Below are positions 1 to 5,780 of a stretch of 5,941 nt of DNA, piece after piece. Source of the DNA: Blastocatellia bacterium (GTDB taxonomy: Bacteria > Acidobacteriota > Blastocatellia > Pyrinomonadales > Pyrinomonadaceae); NCBI GenBank assembly GCA_003175865.1, contig PSRF01000095.1, positions 1 to 5,941 of the forward strand, written 5' to 3'. The notes beneath the pieces were generated by a model. That model ran no database searches. It was not told the DNA's origin and worked only from the letters and a program-made list of their open reading frames with translations. Numbering within the stretch: the first letter of the stretch is position 1; the number at the start of each line of letters is the position of its first letter. Position numbers and translations under genes: made by a program.

Positions 1-1812
1 ACACCATCCGTGGTCGCGTTTACCAAAGACGGCAGCCGGCTTGTTGGCCAGGTTGCCAAGCGTCAGGCTGTAACGAACCCGGAAAACACGGTGTATTCAA
101 TTAAGCGATTCATGGGACGTCGCTACAACGAGGTTACCGAAGAGATCAAACAGGTCCCATACAAAGTACAGGGCGCGGGCAATGGCGATGTTCGCATTGC
201 GGCCGGTGGCAAGGAATGGAGCCCACCCGAGATTTCCGCAATCATCCTTCAGAAGATGAAGCAGTCGGCTGAGGACTATCTCGGTCAAAAAGTTGAAAAA
301 GCTGTGATCACAGTTCCGGCGTACTTTAACGATTCACAGAGACAAGCAACAAAGGACGCCGGCAAGATCGCTGGGCTCGAAGTGATGCGTATCGTCAACG
401 AGCCGACGGCGGCAGCGTTGGCCTATGGTCTCGACAAGAAAAAAGACGAGACGATCGCGGTGTTTGACTTCGGTGGTGGCACGTTCGACATCTCGATCCT
501 CGAGGTTGGTGAAGGCGTGGTCGAAGTGAAATCAACCAATGGCGACACGCACCTGGGCGGTGACGACATTGATGAGAAGTTGATCGAGTGGATCATCGAC
601 GAGTTTAAGAAAGACCAGGGTATCGACCTTTCGACTGACAAGATGGCACTTCAGCGTTTGAAGGAAGCGGCAGAGAAAGCAAAGATTGAACTGTCGAGCA
701 CTATGGAAACGGAAATCAATCTGCCGTTCATAACAGCAGATCAATCCGGACCAAAACACCTGGCAATGAAATTGACGCGCGCGCGTTTTGAGCAGCTTGT
801 CGATTCGATCCTGCAAAGGTTGAAATCGCCAGTCGAGCAGGCTCTGAAAGATGCCGGCGTTGACGCAAATAAGATCGACGAAGTTGTTCTCGTAGGTGGT
901 TCAACGCGTATCCCGAAGGTCCAGGAGATCGTCAAAGGAATGTTTGGCAAAGAACCAAACAAGAGCGTGAATCCTGACGAGGTCGTGGCAATTGGCGCAG
1001 CAGTTCAGGCAGGTGTTCTGTCAGGTGAGAAGACCGACATTCTGCTCCTTGACGTCACACCGCTCAGCCTAGGCATTGAAACGCTGGGTGGAGTATTCAC
1101 GAAACTGATCGAACGCAACACCACGATTCCTACGCGCAAGTCGGAGATCTTCTCAACTGCCTCTGACAATCAGACGTCGGTTGAGGTGCACGTACTACAA
1201 GGTGAACGACCAATGGCAAGCGATAATCGCACATTGGGCAAGTTTCATCTTGTAGGCATTCCACCGGCGCCGCGTGGCATGCCGCAGGTAGAAGTTACGT
1301 TTGATATTGACGCCAATGGCATTGTGAACGTGTCAGCTAAAGACATGGGCACCGGTCGTGAGCAGAAGATCACGATCACTGCATCGTCGGGTCTCTCGAA
1401 AGACGAGATCGACAAGATGATGCGTGATGCTGAATCACATTCAGCAGACGATGCTCGCAAGCGTGAAGAAATAGAGGCACGCAACCGTCTCGATGGTCTT
1501 GTCTATCAAATGGAGAAGACGCTCAACGACAATCGCGAGAAGGTTGGAGCAGTGGCCAGCGACGTCGAGTCGGCGATTGCTGAAGCCAAGAAAGCACTGG
1601 CCGAGGGTGGTGTTGAGAAATTGAACGACGCTTTCAATCAGTTGCAGACAGCGTCACACAAACTGGCTGAGGCTCTGTACCAGCAGGCGCCACCGCCAGG
1701 AGCCGAAACTGCTGGGGATCAAGCATCGGCAGCGGGTGCATCGTCGTCAGGTACTGCAGGCGATGACAATGTGATCGATGCTGAGTACGTGGACGTAGAC
1801 GAAAACAAGTAG
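1..1812 (+). CDS. dnaK: Molecular chaperone DnaK (Hsp70), 5'-truncated by the window edge
   Basis: ATP-dependent cytosolic Hsp70 that binds exposed hydrophobic segments and works with DnaJ and GrpE. The frame is open from base 1. The first visible residues TPSVVAF match E. coli DnaK from about residue 36, so roughly 35 residues, including the DLGTT phosphate-1 loop, lie outside; the GTG at position 10 is internal. Of 603 visible residues, the first 350 or so are the nucleotide-binding domain: SIKRFMGRR with the catalytic lysine, [23 protein letters not shown] (nt 460 on), TNGDTHLGG, and the adenosine motif [10 protein letters not shown]. Next come the linker [13 protein letters not shown], the substrate-binding beta domain, and a helical lid. 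A Gly/Ala/Ser-rich tail ends in the typical acidic [15 protein letters not shown]. The segment around [18 protein letters not shown] is the Gram-negative-type insertion. Full length would be about 638, as in E. coli. dnaJ follows after 138 bp. No key visible residue is missing. Confidence 0.98.
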   Translation, partial: TPSVVAFTKDGSRLVGQVAKRQAVTNPENTVYSIKRFMGRRYNEVTEEIKQVPYKVQGAGNGDVRIAAGGKEWSPPEISAIILQKMKQSAEDYLGQKVEKAVITVPAYFNDSQRQATKDAGKIAGLEVMRIVNEPTAAALAYGLDKKKDETIAVFDFGGGTFDISILEVGEGVVEVKSTNGDTHLGGDDIDEKLIEWIIDEFKKDQGIDLSTDKMALQRLKEAAEKAKIELSSTMETEINLPFITADQSGPKHLAMKLTRARFEQLVDSILQRLKSPVEQALKDAGVDANKIDEVVLVGGSTRIPKVQEIVKGMFGKEPNKSVNPDEVVAIGAAVQAGVLSGEKTDILLLDVTPLSLGIETLGGVFTKLIERNTTIPTRKSEIFSTASDNQTSVEVHVLQGERPMASDNRTLGKFHLVGIPPAPRGMPQVEVTFDIDANGIVNVSAKDMGTGREQKITITASSGLSKDEIDKMMRDAESHSADDARKREEIEARNRLDGLVYQMEKTLNDNREKVGAVASDVESAIAEAKKALAEGGVEKLNDAFNQLQTASHKLAEALYQQAPPPGAETAGDQASAAGASSSGTAGDDNVIDAEYVDVDENK

Positions 1813-1942
1813 ATTTTCGATTGCCGATTTTTGATTGCCGATTGGTCGCTGATGAAAGTGTCGAGGTTTTTGAGCGATGACTTTTAAGCGGTCAGTCGGC
1901 AATTGGCAATCAGGCCGGATCGAAAACCGAAAATCAAAAATT
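1812..1942. repeat. Inverted repeat of degenerate GATTNNN heptamers between dnaK and dnaJ
   Basis: This fills almost the whole 138-bp dnaK-dnaJ gap. The left arm is five consecutive 7-mers at 1812-1846: GATTTTC, GATTGCC, GATTTTT, GATTGCC, GATTGGT; the first G is the last base of the dnaK stop codon. The right arm (about 1886-1942) holds the same words reversed: GTCAGTC, GGCAATT and GGCAATC at 1891-1911, then a 10-nt interruption, then GAAAACC, GAAAATC and AAAAATT at 1922-1942. About 40 nt separate the arms. By eye, GATTTTC and one GATTGCC pair exactly with the other arm, and the rest pairs with bulges. It could be a dispersed heptamer-repeat element, a transcript hairpin, or both. It is not a standard intrinsic terminator, because no compact GC stem is followed by a T-run. 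Confidence 0.75.
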
Positions 1943-1950
1943 AACGAATC

Positions 1951-3108
1951 GTGGCTAAGCAGGACTATTACGAAATACTGGGCGTGAAGCGAGACGCCAA
2001 GCCGGAAGAGATCAAGAAGGCTTATCGTCGACTAGCGCGTAAATATCATCCGGACGTTAATCCCGGTGATAAAGCCGCCGAGGAACGCTTCAAATTGACA
2101 TCGGAAGCACATGACGTGCTTTCCGATCCCAAGAAGCGAAGTGTTTACGATCGCTTCGGTCAGTATTCCGACAATCTTGCTGACGCTCATGCGCGTGGTG
2201 CTGGTCCGAGCACGGGTAGAGCAACCCCGGGCTTTGATTTCACGGGCTTTGACTGGGGCGGTGGTTCAACGAGTTCGTCCGGCGGTAGCAGCTTCCGTGA
2301 CATTTTCAACGATCTTTTCGGTGGCGGATCGGCGAAGGAGAAAGAACCACCACGTCCACAACCGCAACGCGGCGCTGACATCGAGATGCCGCTTGCCCTT
2401 ACGTTCGAAGAGGCAATCAAAGGACTGACAACCAACATCACAGTCAACCGTTCCGAACAATGTTCGCGTTGTAATGGTGCGGGTGATACTGGTGGTCCAG
2501 TGGTTGTTTGTTCAACGTGCAAAGGATCTGGACAGGTTCAACGTGCAGGCGGCCGCTTACGTTTTGCACAGGAGTGTCCCGATTGTGGTGGTAGTGGTCG
2601 AAGACGATCTCCGTGTTCATTGTGTAAAGGCAAAGGCACGATGCCGAAAACCGAAACCGTTAAGGTTCGTATTCCGGCGGGCGTAGAAACCGGTTCAAGG
2701 GTTCGTATTCCCGGCAAGGGTGAAGGTGGCCGACTTGGTGCACCTGCAGGTGATTTGCACATCATCACGAATGTTGGTCCACACAAATATTTCACGCGCA
2801 AGGGCGACAACATTTACGTGACCGTTCCAATCACAGTCCCGGAAGCTGCGCTTGGTGCAAAGATTGAAGTGCCGACTGTTGATGGCAAGACGCAGTTGCG
2901 TGTGCCACCTGGAACGCAGTCAGGACAGAAGTTTCGTTTGCGCGATCGTGGCGCGCCGTCGCTACGAAACCCGGGAGCAAAGGGTCATCAGTTTGTTGAA
3001 GTGCAGGTAATGCTGCCTAAGGTAATTTCGGAAGAGACGAAAGAATTGTTGCGAGAGTATTCGAAGTTGAACACGACGAACCCCAGGGTGGAAATGGGTT
3101 TAGACTAG
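1951..3108 (+). CDS. dnaJ: Co-chaperone DnaJ (Hsp40), class A
   Basis: DnaJ delivers unfolded clients to DnaK and stimulates its ATPase through the J domain. The 385 residues show the full class A layout. The J domain spans about 5-69, with HPD at 33-35 in [18 protein letters not shown] Gly/Phe/Ser-rich linker spans about 83-128. The zinc region has four repeats: CSRCNGAG 171-178, CSTCKGSG 187-194, CPDCGGSG 209-216 and CSLCKGKG 222-229. Two beta-barrel C-terminal domains follow, with [20 protein letters not shown] and [18 protein letters not shown]. The start is GTG at 1951: an in-frame TAA at 1942-1944 excludes anything longer, and [12 protein letters not shown] is the usual family N-terminus. 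The 8 nt before the start (AACGAATC) hold no Shine-Dalgarno, and the preceding bases belong to the inverted repeat. Length and motifs are complete, so it should be functional. Confidence 0.98.
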   Translation: MAKQDYYEILGVKRDAKPEEIKKAYRRLARKYHPDVNPGDKAAEERFKLTSEAHDVLSDPKKRSVYDRFGQYSDNLADAHARGAGPSTGRATPGFDFTGFDWGGGSTSSSGGSSFRDIFNDLFGGGSAKEKEPPRPQPQRGADIEMPLALTFEEAIKGLTTNITVNRSEQCSRCNGAGDTGGPVVVCSTCKGSGQVQRAGGRLRFAQECPDCGGSGRRRSPCSLCKGKGTMPKTETVKVRIPAGVETGSRVRIPGKGEGGRLGAPAGDLHIITNVGPHKYFTRKGDNIYVTVPITVPEAALGAKIEVPTVDGKTQLRVPPGTQSGQKFRLRDRGAPSLRNPGAKGHQFVEVQVMLPKVISEETKELLREYSKLNTTNPRVEMGLD

Positions 3109-3117
3109 AAGTTTTCT

Positions 3118-3227
3118 GAACTTTGTGCTTTGTACTTTGTTCTAGTTTTTCATATTGGACTTTCGTCGCAAGGATCATTCAATGAAAATGAACAAAAACC
3201 AAGTACGAAGGACAAGGTACAAAGGTC
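3118..3227. repeat. Inverted repeat of degenerate TTTGTNC heptamers between dnaJ and hspR
   Basis: This fills most of the 130-bp dnaJ-hspR gap. The left arm (3118-3150) has tandem CTTTGTG, CTTTGTA and CTTTGTT at 3121-3141, preceded by GAA and followed by CTAGTTTTT. The right arm (3194-3227) is an imperfect reverse complement containing AAGTACG, AAGGACA, AGGTACA and AAGGTC. Aligning the left arm with the reverse complement of the right gives 25 of 33 identical positions, and three of the eight differences would be G-U pairs in RNA. The loop is about 43 nt. The heptamer word differs from the one upstream of dnaJ, but the architecture (arm about 35 nt, loop about 40 nt, inverted arm, then start codon) is the same. 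It may be a dispersed repeat family or a transcript hairpin. Confidence 0.75.
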
Positions 3228-3238
3228 ATTAGAGTCGT

Positions 3239-3634
3239 ATGTCACGCAAACCTAAAACCTACACTATCAGTGCTGTTGCGGATCAGTATGAGTTGCATCC
3301 GCAAACGCTGCGGCTTTATGAGCGTGAGGGTTTGTTGAAGCCATCGCGCTCGGAAGGCAATACACGCCTCTACACCGAACCCGATCTCGAACGCCTCGAA
3401 CTGATTCTTTCACTGACTCGCGATCTTGGAGTAAATCTGGCGGGTGTTGAAATCATTCTCAACATGCGGGAGAAGATGGACGCGATGCAGCGGGAGTTTG
3501 AACGATTCTTCCAGTATCTACAATCACACGCTGAAGAGCTCACCAACTTTAGCGACGCTCCACCAGAAGGCAGCAGCGATGCTCTGGTTCCACTGAATCG
3601 CGCCGCCGCTCTTCGTCGTCGCGCCCGCGGATAA
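3239..3634 (+). CDS. hspR: MerR-family heat-shock repressor HspR
   Basis: HspR is a DNA-binding repressor of dnaK-type heat-shock operons. In studied bacteria it binds HAIR inverted repeats and uses DnaK as co-repressor, closing a feedback loop. The 131 residues begin with a MerR winged helix-turn-helix: YTISAVADQYELHPQTLRLYE (8-28) followed by EGLLKPSRSEGNTRLY (30-45). The HPQTLRLYEREGLL(K/R)PSR stretch and DLGVNLAGVEIIL (62-74) are hallmarks of HspR rather than of metal- or drug-sensing MerR proteins, and no effector domain follows. A probable dimerisation helix runs about 68-103, and the C-terminus is Arg-rich (RRRARG). The ATG at 3239 is fixed by an in-frame TAG at 3230-3232. The ribosome-binding site is weak: AGAG at 3231-3234, or AAAGG inside the inverted repeat 13 nt upstream. 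Its place directly after dnaJ supports the call. No clear HAIR sequence is visible here; the dnaK promoter lies outside. Confidence 0.94.
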   Translation: MSRKPKTYTISAVADQYELHPQTLRLYEREGLLKPSRSEGNTRLYTEPDLERLELILSLTRDLGVNLAGVEIILNMREKMDAMQREFERFFQYLQSHAEELTNFSDAPPEGSSDALVPLNRAAALRRRARG

Positions 3635-3638
3635 AAGA

Positions 3639-4211
3639 CTAGTGATTGGTTACCGGTTGTTCTCGCGCTTTCTTCCTGCGCTCTCTCAGTTTCTTATCTG
3701 CCTCGAGGTCTTGCACGAGTACGTAGTTGAGACTCCCATCCTCACCGCCGGCAAAAACACGAATTGAGAAACCGAGACACGTGAGCGTCTTCATTTGAGT
3801 TTCCATTCCCGCGTACGCTTCCCACTGATCAGGCGGGGGAAGCTCTTTGCCTTCCCCGAACTTCGCAATGAACTTGTCGACATCTGGCCACAGGGGTCCG
3901 TTGAAATGGATTGTGAAGTTGGAAACGCGCTCGTCAAGCAGCGAGATGGAGACACGACTGATTCCTGCGTAATCGGTAGCGCTCTTATATTTTGAAGGTG
4001 TGATCAGGAATGTGGAGTTGCCGAAACGTCCTGGTGACGCCAATAACACTGAATGCAATTCTGCGTCTTCTTTGCTACCTGGAAATAGATCCAGGATCTG
4101 CTCGATCGTCATACCGAGTTTCAATCCGTACAGCGCAGGAGCTTCAGAGAGTTTGAGCGTGCACACGCTGCCCTGCTCTACAACTGAAGTCGTAACCGAC
4201 ATGCCTCTCAC
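3639..4211 (-). CDS. Uncharacterised protein with GLKLGMT motif, coupled to the collar operon
   Basis: This is a 190-residue protein whose function I do not know. Near the N-terminus it has CTLKLSEAPALYGLKLGMT (17-35) followed by IEQILDLFPGS. That LGMT-x-EQ-x5-FPG pattern resembles hypothetical proteins I associate with Acidobacteriota and similar groups. Further on are SRVSISLLDERVSNFTIHFNG (85-105), WPDVDKFIAKFGEGKELP, and IRVFAGGEDGSLNYVLVQDLEADKKLRERRKKARE, a beta-rich core with a charged, basic C-terminal helix. Start choice: GTG at 4211 overlaps the upstream TGA as GTGA, suggesting translational coupling. ATG at 4202 is a second option, but the GAGAGG before it is only 1 nt away. I recall relatives of this type beginning with a signal peptide; neither start here gives a hydrophobic leader, so it is probably cytosolic or lacks its leader. 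It is the last gene of the leftward operon and ends 4 bp from the hspR stop. Confidence 0.82.
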   Translation of the reverse strand: MRGMSVTTSVVEQGSVCTLKLSEAPALYGLKLGMTIEQILDLFPGSKEDAELHSVLLASPGRFGNSTFLITPSKYKSATDYAGISRVSISLLDERVSNFTIHFNGPLWPDVDKFIAKFGEGKELPPPDQWEAYAGMETQMKTLTCLGFSIRVFAGGEDGSLNYVLVQDLEADKKLRERRKKAREQPVTNH

Positions 4212-4738
4212 GGTCTTGGCGGAAATATTCCCTGGAGTGCGATGCAGAAATTCAGCGTTAGGTAAGGTTGCATGTTGTTATGCGGTAGACTCCCGCCTGC
4301 TGGTGACAGTGCTTGGGGATTTAGCGTTGTTAGGTTTTGCGAAGTGTTCGACTGATATGCGAAGCCGTTAGCGGATTGCGCCAAGACCGTAGTCGCTGAA
4401 GGGTTTTGGGCATCCGCCTGATCAGCGTTATGCGCTCTCAGACTATGGGTATGAAACGGAGTTTCCGATATTAGCAACGAGATGCTCTCAACGCCGCTCT
4501 GCTCACCCAGATCCCGCAGGCTAAGTCCCTGACCCTGTCCTGGTTGCATTGGCGCATTGCCCTGCATGTCGGGTAATGCGAAAGTGGACTTGCCGTCACC
4601 TCCATAAGTTGTGCCAAGTAATGAAAAGAGTGCCGTGTTCTGTGAAATTGGCATCAACTGCCCATCGCAAAAAGCCCAGTGACTCGGAGCGAAATTAAAC
4701 GGGAAAATACGTATCTCAGCTAGAAATGCGTCAGCCAT
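4208..4738 (-). CDS. Tail collar domain protein, third of three paralogues
   Basis: This 176-residue protein has a phage-tail-collar domain (Pfam Tail Collar type, often labelled 'microcystin-dependent protein'). The collar domain spans about 7-62: FLAEIRIFPFNFAP, WAFCDGQLMPISQN, LGTTYGGDG at 41-49, FALPDMQG. A variable Gln/Asn/Ser/Ala-rich middle follows, with HTH at 96-98. The C-terminal block is GGSLPHNN (148-155) then MQPYLTLNFCIALQGIFP. By eye, 39 of the first 60 residues match the first paralogue. Oddities: the usual (R/Q)VPIH is NAPMQ here, and the usual APxGW is APSHW, so two conserved sites are altered. There is no signal peptide or membrane segment. The start is ATG at 4738 with AAGGAG 5 nt upstream, overlapping the preceding gene's stop codon. 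Its TGA overlaps the start of the next gene. The exact role of chromosomal members is unknown; a trimeric fibre-tip or adhesin-like part is inferred from the domain. Confidence 0.93.
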   Translation of the reverse strand: MADAFLAEIRIFPFNFAPSHWAFCDGQLMPISQNTALFSLLGTTYGGDGKSTFALPDMQGNAPMQPGQGQGLSLRDLGEQSGVESISLLISETPFHTHSLRAHNADQADAQNPSATTVLAQSANGFAYQSNTSQNLTTLNPQALSPAGGSLPHNNMQPYLTLNFCIALQGIFPPRP

Positions 4739-4743
4739 CTTTT

Positions 4744-4749
4744 CTCCTT
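4744..4749 (-). promoter_or_regulatory. Ribosome binding site of third collar gene, overlapping upstream stop
   Basis: On the minus strand AAGGAG lies 5 nt before the ATG at 4738. The TAA stop of the second collar gene (4750-4748) shares bases with it, giving TAAGGAG, so terminating ribosomes arrive directly on the next initiation site. This fixes the start and implies coupled translation. Confidence 0.85.
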
Positions 4750-5263
4750 AGCTCTGAGGGTAAACACCAAATAACGAAATGATGAAGTTTACACAGAGGA
4801 ACGGTTGCGTGTTTTCATGCGGTTGACTGCCGCCCACTGCTGTGACAGCACTGGCCGCCAGACTGCTGTCTGTCACATCCTGGACGAATAACGTCACCGA
4901 TGGCGACGACGCTACGACGTTGTTTGCCGGAGCGTTTTGCGTTCCAGGCGAAGTCGATGCCTGGAAAGAGTGTGTATGATTAGGAATCTGTTGCACTGTC
5001 AAAGTTTCTTGTTCAGTACCGGCCGCCTCGCCCAATTGGTAACTAGTACCGTCTGGCCCTGTTCCCATGTGTATCGGCACGCGACTCGCCAGATTCGGCA
5101 AATTAAATGTCTCTACACCGTCGCCTCCATACGTCGTTCCGATCAACAGAAATAAGGTTTCATTCTCTGATATTGGCAATGTCTGGCCCTGGCAAAGCAT
5201 CCAGCCGGCCGGAGCAAAATTGCCCGCAAACATCTTGATTTCGCCAAGAGTAGGTTCTGGCAT
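4748..5263 (-). CDS. Tail collar domain protein, second of three paralogues
   Basis: This 171-residue collar-domain protein shares 36 of its first 60 residues with the first paralogue, counted by eye. The collar domain covers about 6-65: LGEIKMFAGNFAPAGW, CQGQTLPISEN, IGTTYGGDG at 41-49, FNLPNLASRVPIHMGTG. HTH lies at 96-98 in the sequence QQIPNHTHSFQ. A Ser/Ala/Val/Asn-rich variable section follows, then GGSQPHEN (144-151) and TQPFLCVNFIISLFGVYP. The C-terminal block differs most from its neighbours (PHEN for PHNN, LFGVYP for LQGIFP). The frame stays open upstream to an ATG at 5320, but I choose ATG 5263: it has AAGGAG 9 nt upstream, its MPEPTLGEIK aligns with the starts of both paralogues, and the longer form would overlap the preceding gene by 41 nt with an atypical extension. 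No export signal is seen. It lies 16 nt after the first collar gene and 9 nt before the third. Confidence 0.93.
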   Translation of the reverse strand: MPEPTLGEIKMFAGNFAPAGWMLCQGQTLPISENETLFLLIGTTYGGDGVETFNLPNLASRVPIHMGTGPDGTSYQLGEAAGTEQETLTVQQIPNHTHSFQASTSPGTQNAPANNVVASSPSVTLFVQDVTDSSLAASAVTAVGGSQPHENTQPFLCVNFIISLFGVYPQS

Positions 5264-5272
5264 TTTGAGTAT

Positions 5273-5278
5273 CTCCTT
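5273..5278 (-). promoter_or_regulatory. Ribosome binding site that decides the start of the second collar gene
   Basis: AAGGAG on the minus strand, 9 nt before the ATG at 5263, in the 16-nt gap after the first collar gene's stop (TAA at 5282-5280). It supports the short start over the in-frame ATG at 5320. Confidence 0.85.
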
Positions 5279-5279
5279 G

Positions 5280-5777
5280 TTAGAACTGCGACGGAAAAAT
5301 GCCTTGAAGAGCAATAACAAAGTTCAGCACCAAGTACGGCATCATGTTGTTATGCGGCTGGCTGCCACCGACGTTCGTGACGGTAGATGGCAGCAACGAC
5401 GTAAGGTTGTTGGCGGGCGCGTAGAGGTTACCAGCTGCAGCGAGAACGTTGTTTGAAGCGAACTGAGTGCTGCCACTACTGGTGGACGCTTGGGCCTGGT
5501 GAAGATGTGTCGGCAACTGCTGAATGTTAACCGTGACAGCTGTGCTGCCACCCTTCTCTCCAAGCGTGTGACCATTTCCCATGTGAATTGGCACTTGTCC
5601 CCGCAAGTTAGGCAAGCCGAAATTTACTCGTCCATCTCCTCCGTAGGTGGTACCTAGCAGAGCAAATAACGCCTGGTTCTGATTGATCGGCAACAGCTGC
5701 CCGTTACAAAGGGCCCAACCCCTTGGTGCAAAATTGAATGACACTATCTTTATTTCACTAAGGAAGGGATCCGACAT
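5280..5777 (-). CDS. Tail collar domain protein, first of three paralogues
   Basis: This 165-residue protein is the most typical of the three. The collar domain spans about 7-66: FLSEIKIVSFNFAPRGW, LCNGQLLPINQNQALF, LGTTYGGDG at 41-49, FGLPNLRGQVPIHMGNG. The central motif is HLH at 91-93 (QQLPTHLHQ) where the other two have HTH, so the H-x-H pair is kept. A low-complexity Ser/Ala/Asn/Leu stretch (95-136) precedes VGGSQPHNN (136-144) and PYLVLNFVIALQGIFP. In phage T4 gp12, the founding collar-domain fibre, two histidines spaced H-x-H from each of three chains hold a zinc ion; a similar trimeric metal site here is inference. The start is ATG at 5777 with GAGGAG 6 nt upstream. There is no signal peptide. 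It is the first complete gene of the operon, and the frame upstream may belong to another operon member that stops 3 nt before this ATG. No phage structural genes accompany it. Confidence 0.94.
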   Translation of the reverse strand: MSDPFLSEIKIVSFNFAPRGWALCNGQLLPINQNQALFALLGTTYGGDGRVNFGLPNLRGQVPIHMGNGHTLGEKGGSTAVTVNIQQLPTHLHQAQASTSSGSTQFASNNVLAAAGNLYAPANNLTSLLPSTVTNVGGSQPHNNMMPYLVLNFVIALQGIFPSQF

Positions 5778-5780
5778 GGT

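Noticed and set aside
10..12. GTG at position 10 as the dnaK start
   Set aside because: The frame is open to base 1, and TPSVVAF is an internal DnaK sequence; the true N-terminus with the DLGTT loop lies upstream of the window.
1812..1846. Heptamer runs as a CRISPR or conventional tandem array
   Set aside because: The units are 7 bp with no spacers, far too short for CRISPR, and the arms are inverted to each other.
1866..1890. A HAIR-like HspR operator before dnaJ (TTTTGAG ... ACTTTTAAG)
   Set aside because: The half-sites match the CTTGAGT/ACTCAAG consensus poorly and the spacing is wrong. No better match was found in either gap of the block; the expected site before dnaK is outside the window.
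2111..2522. Alternative frames on both strands inside dnaJ (2111-2428 plus, 2187-2522 minus)
   Set aside because: They overlap the Gly/Phe and zinc regions of an intact dnaJ; their composition is explained by the repeated glycine and cysteine codons.
3109..3238. Intrinsic terminator between dnaJ and hspR
   Set aside because: The hairpin is long, AU-rich and imperfect with a large loop, and its T-run lies in the 5' arm and not after the stem. Some termination effect cannot be excluded.
3632..3660. Bidirectional terminator between the convergent hspR and hypothetical gene
   Set aside because: Stops are 4 bp apart, and around them I see only short palindromes (ACTAGT, ACCGGT) with no GC stem or T-run.
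4748..5320. Longer form of the second collar gene starting at 5320
   Set aside because: It would overlap the first collar gene by 41 nt, has no Shine-Dalgarno, and adds a 19-residue extension absent from both paralogues. ATG 5263 has AAGGAG and aligns with them.
4000..5456. Plus-strand frames at 4000-4371 and 5067-5456
   Set aside because: They lie opposite well-supported collar and hypothetical genes, have no recognisable domain, and read as antisense by-products of those genes.
3639..5777. A prophage or phage tail module
   Set aside because: Only collar-domain proteins and one unrelated hypothetical are present. There is no capsid, terminase, sheath, tube, baseplate, holin or integrase, and such collar sets are common on chromosomes. 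The right side is not visible, so this is a rejection for the window only.
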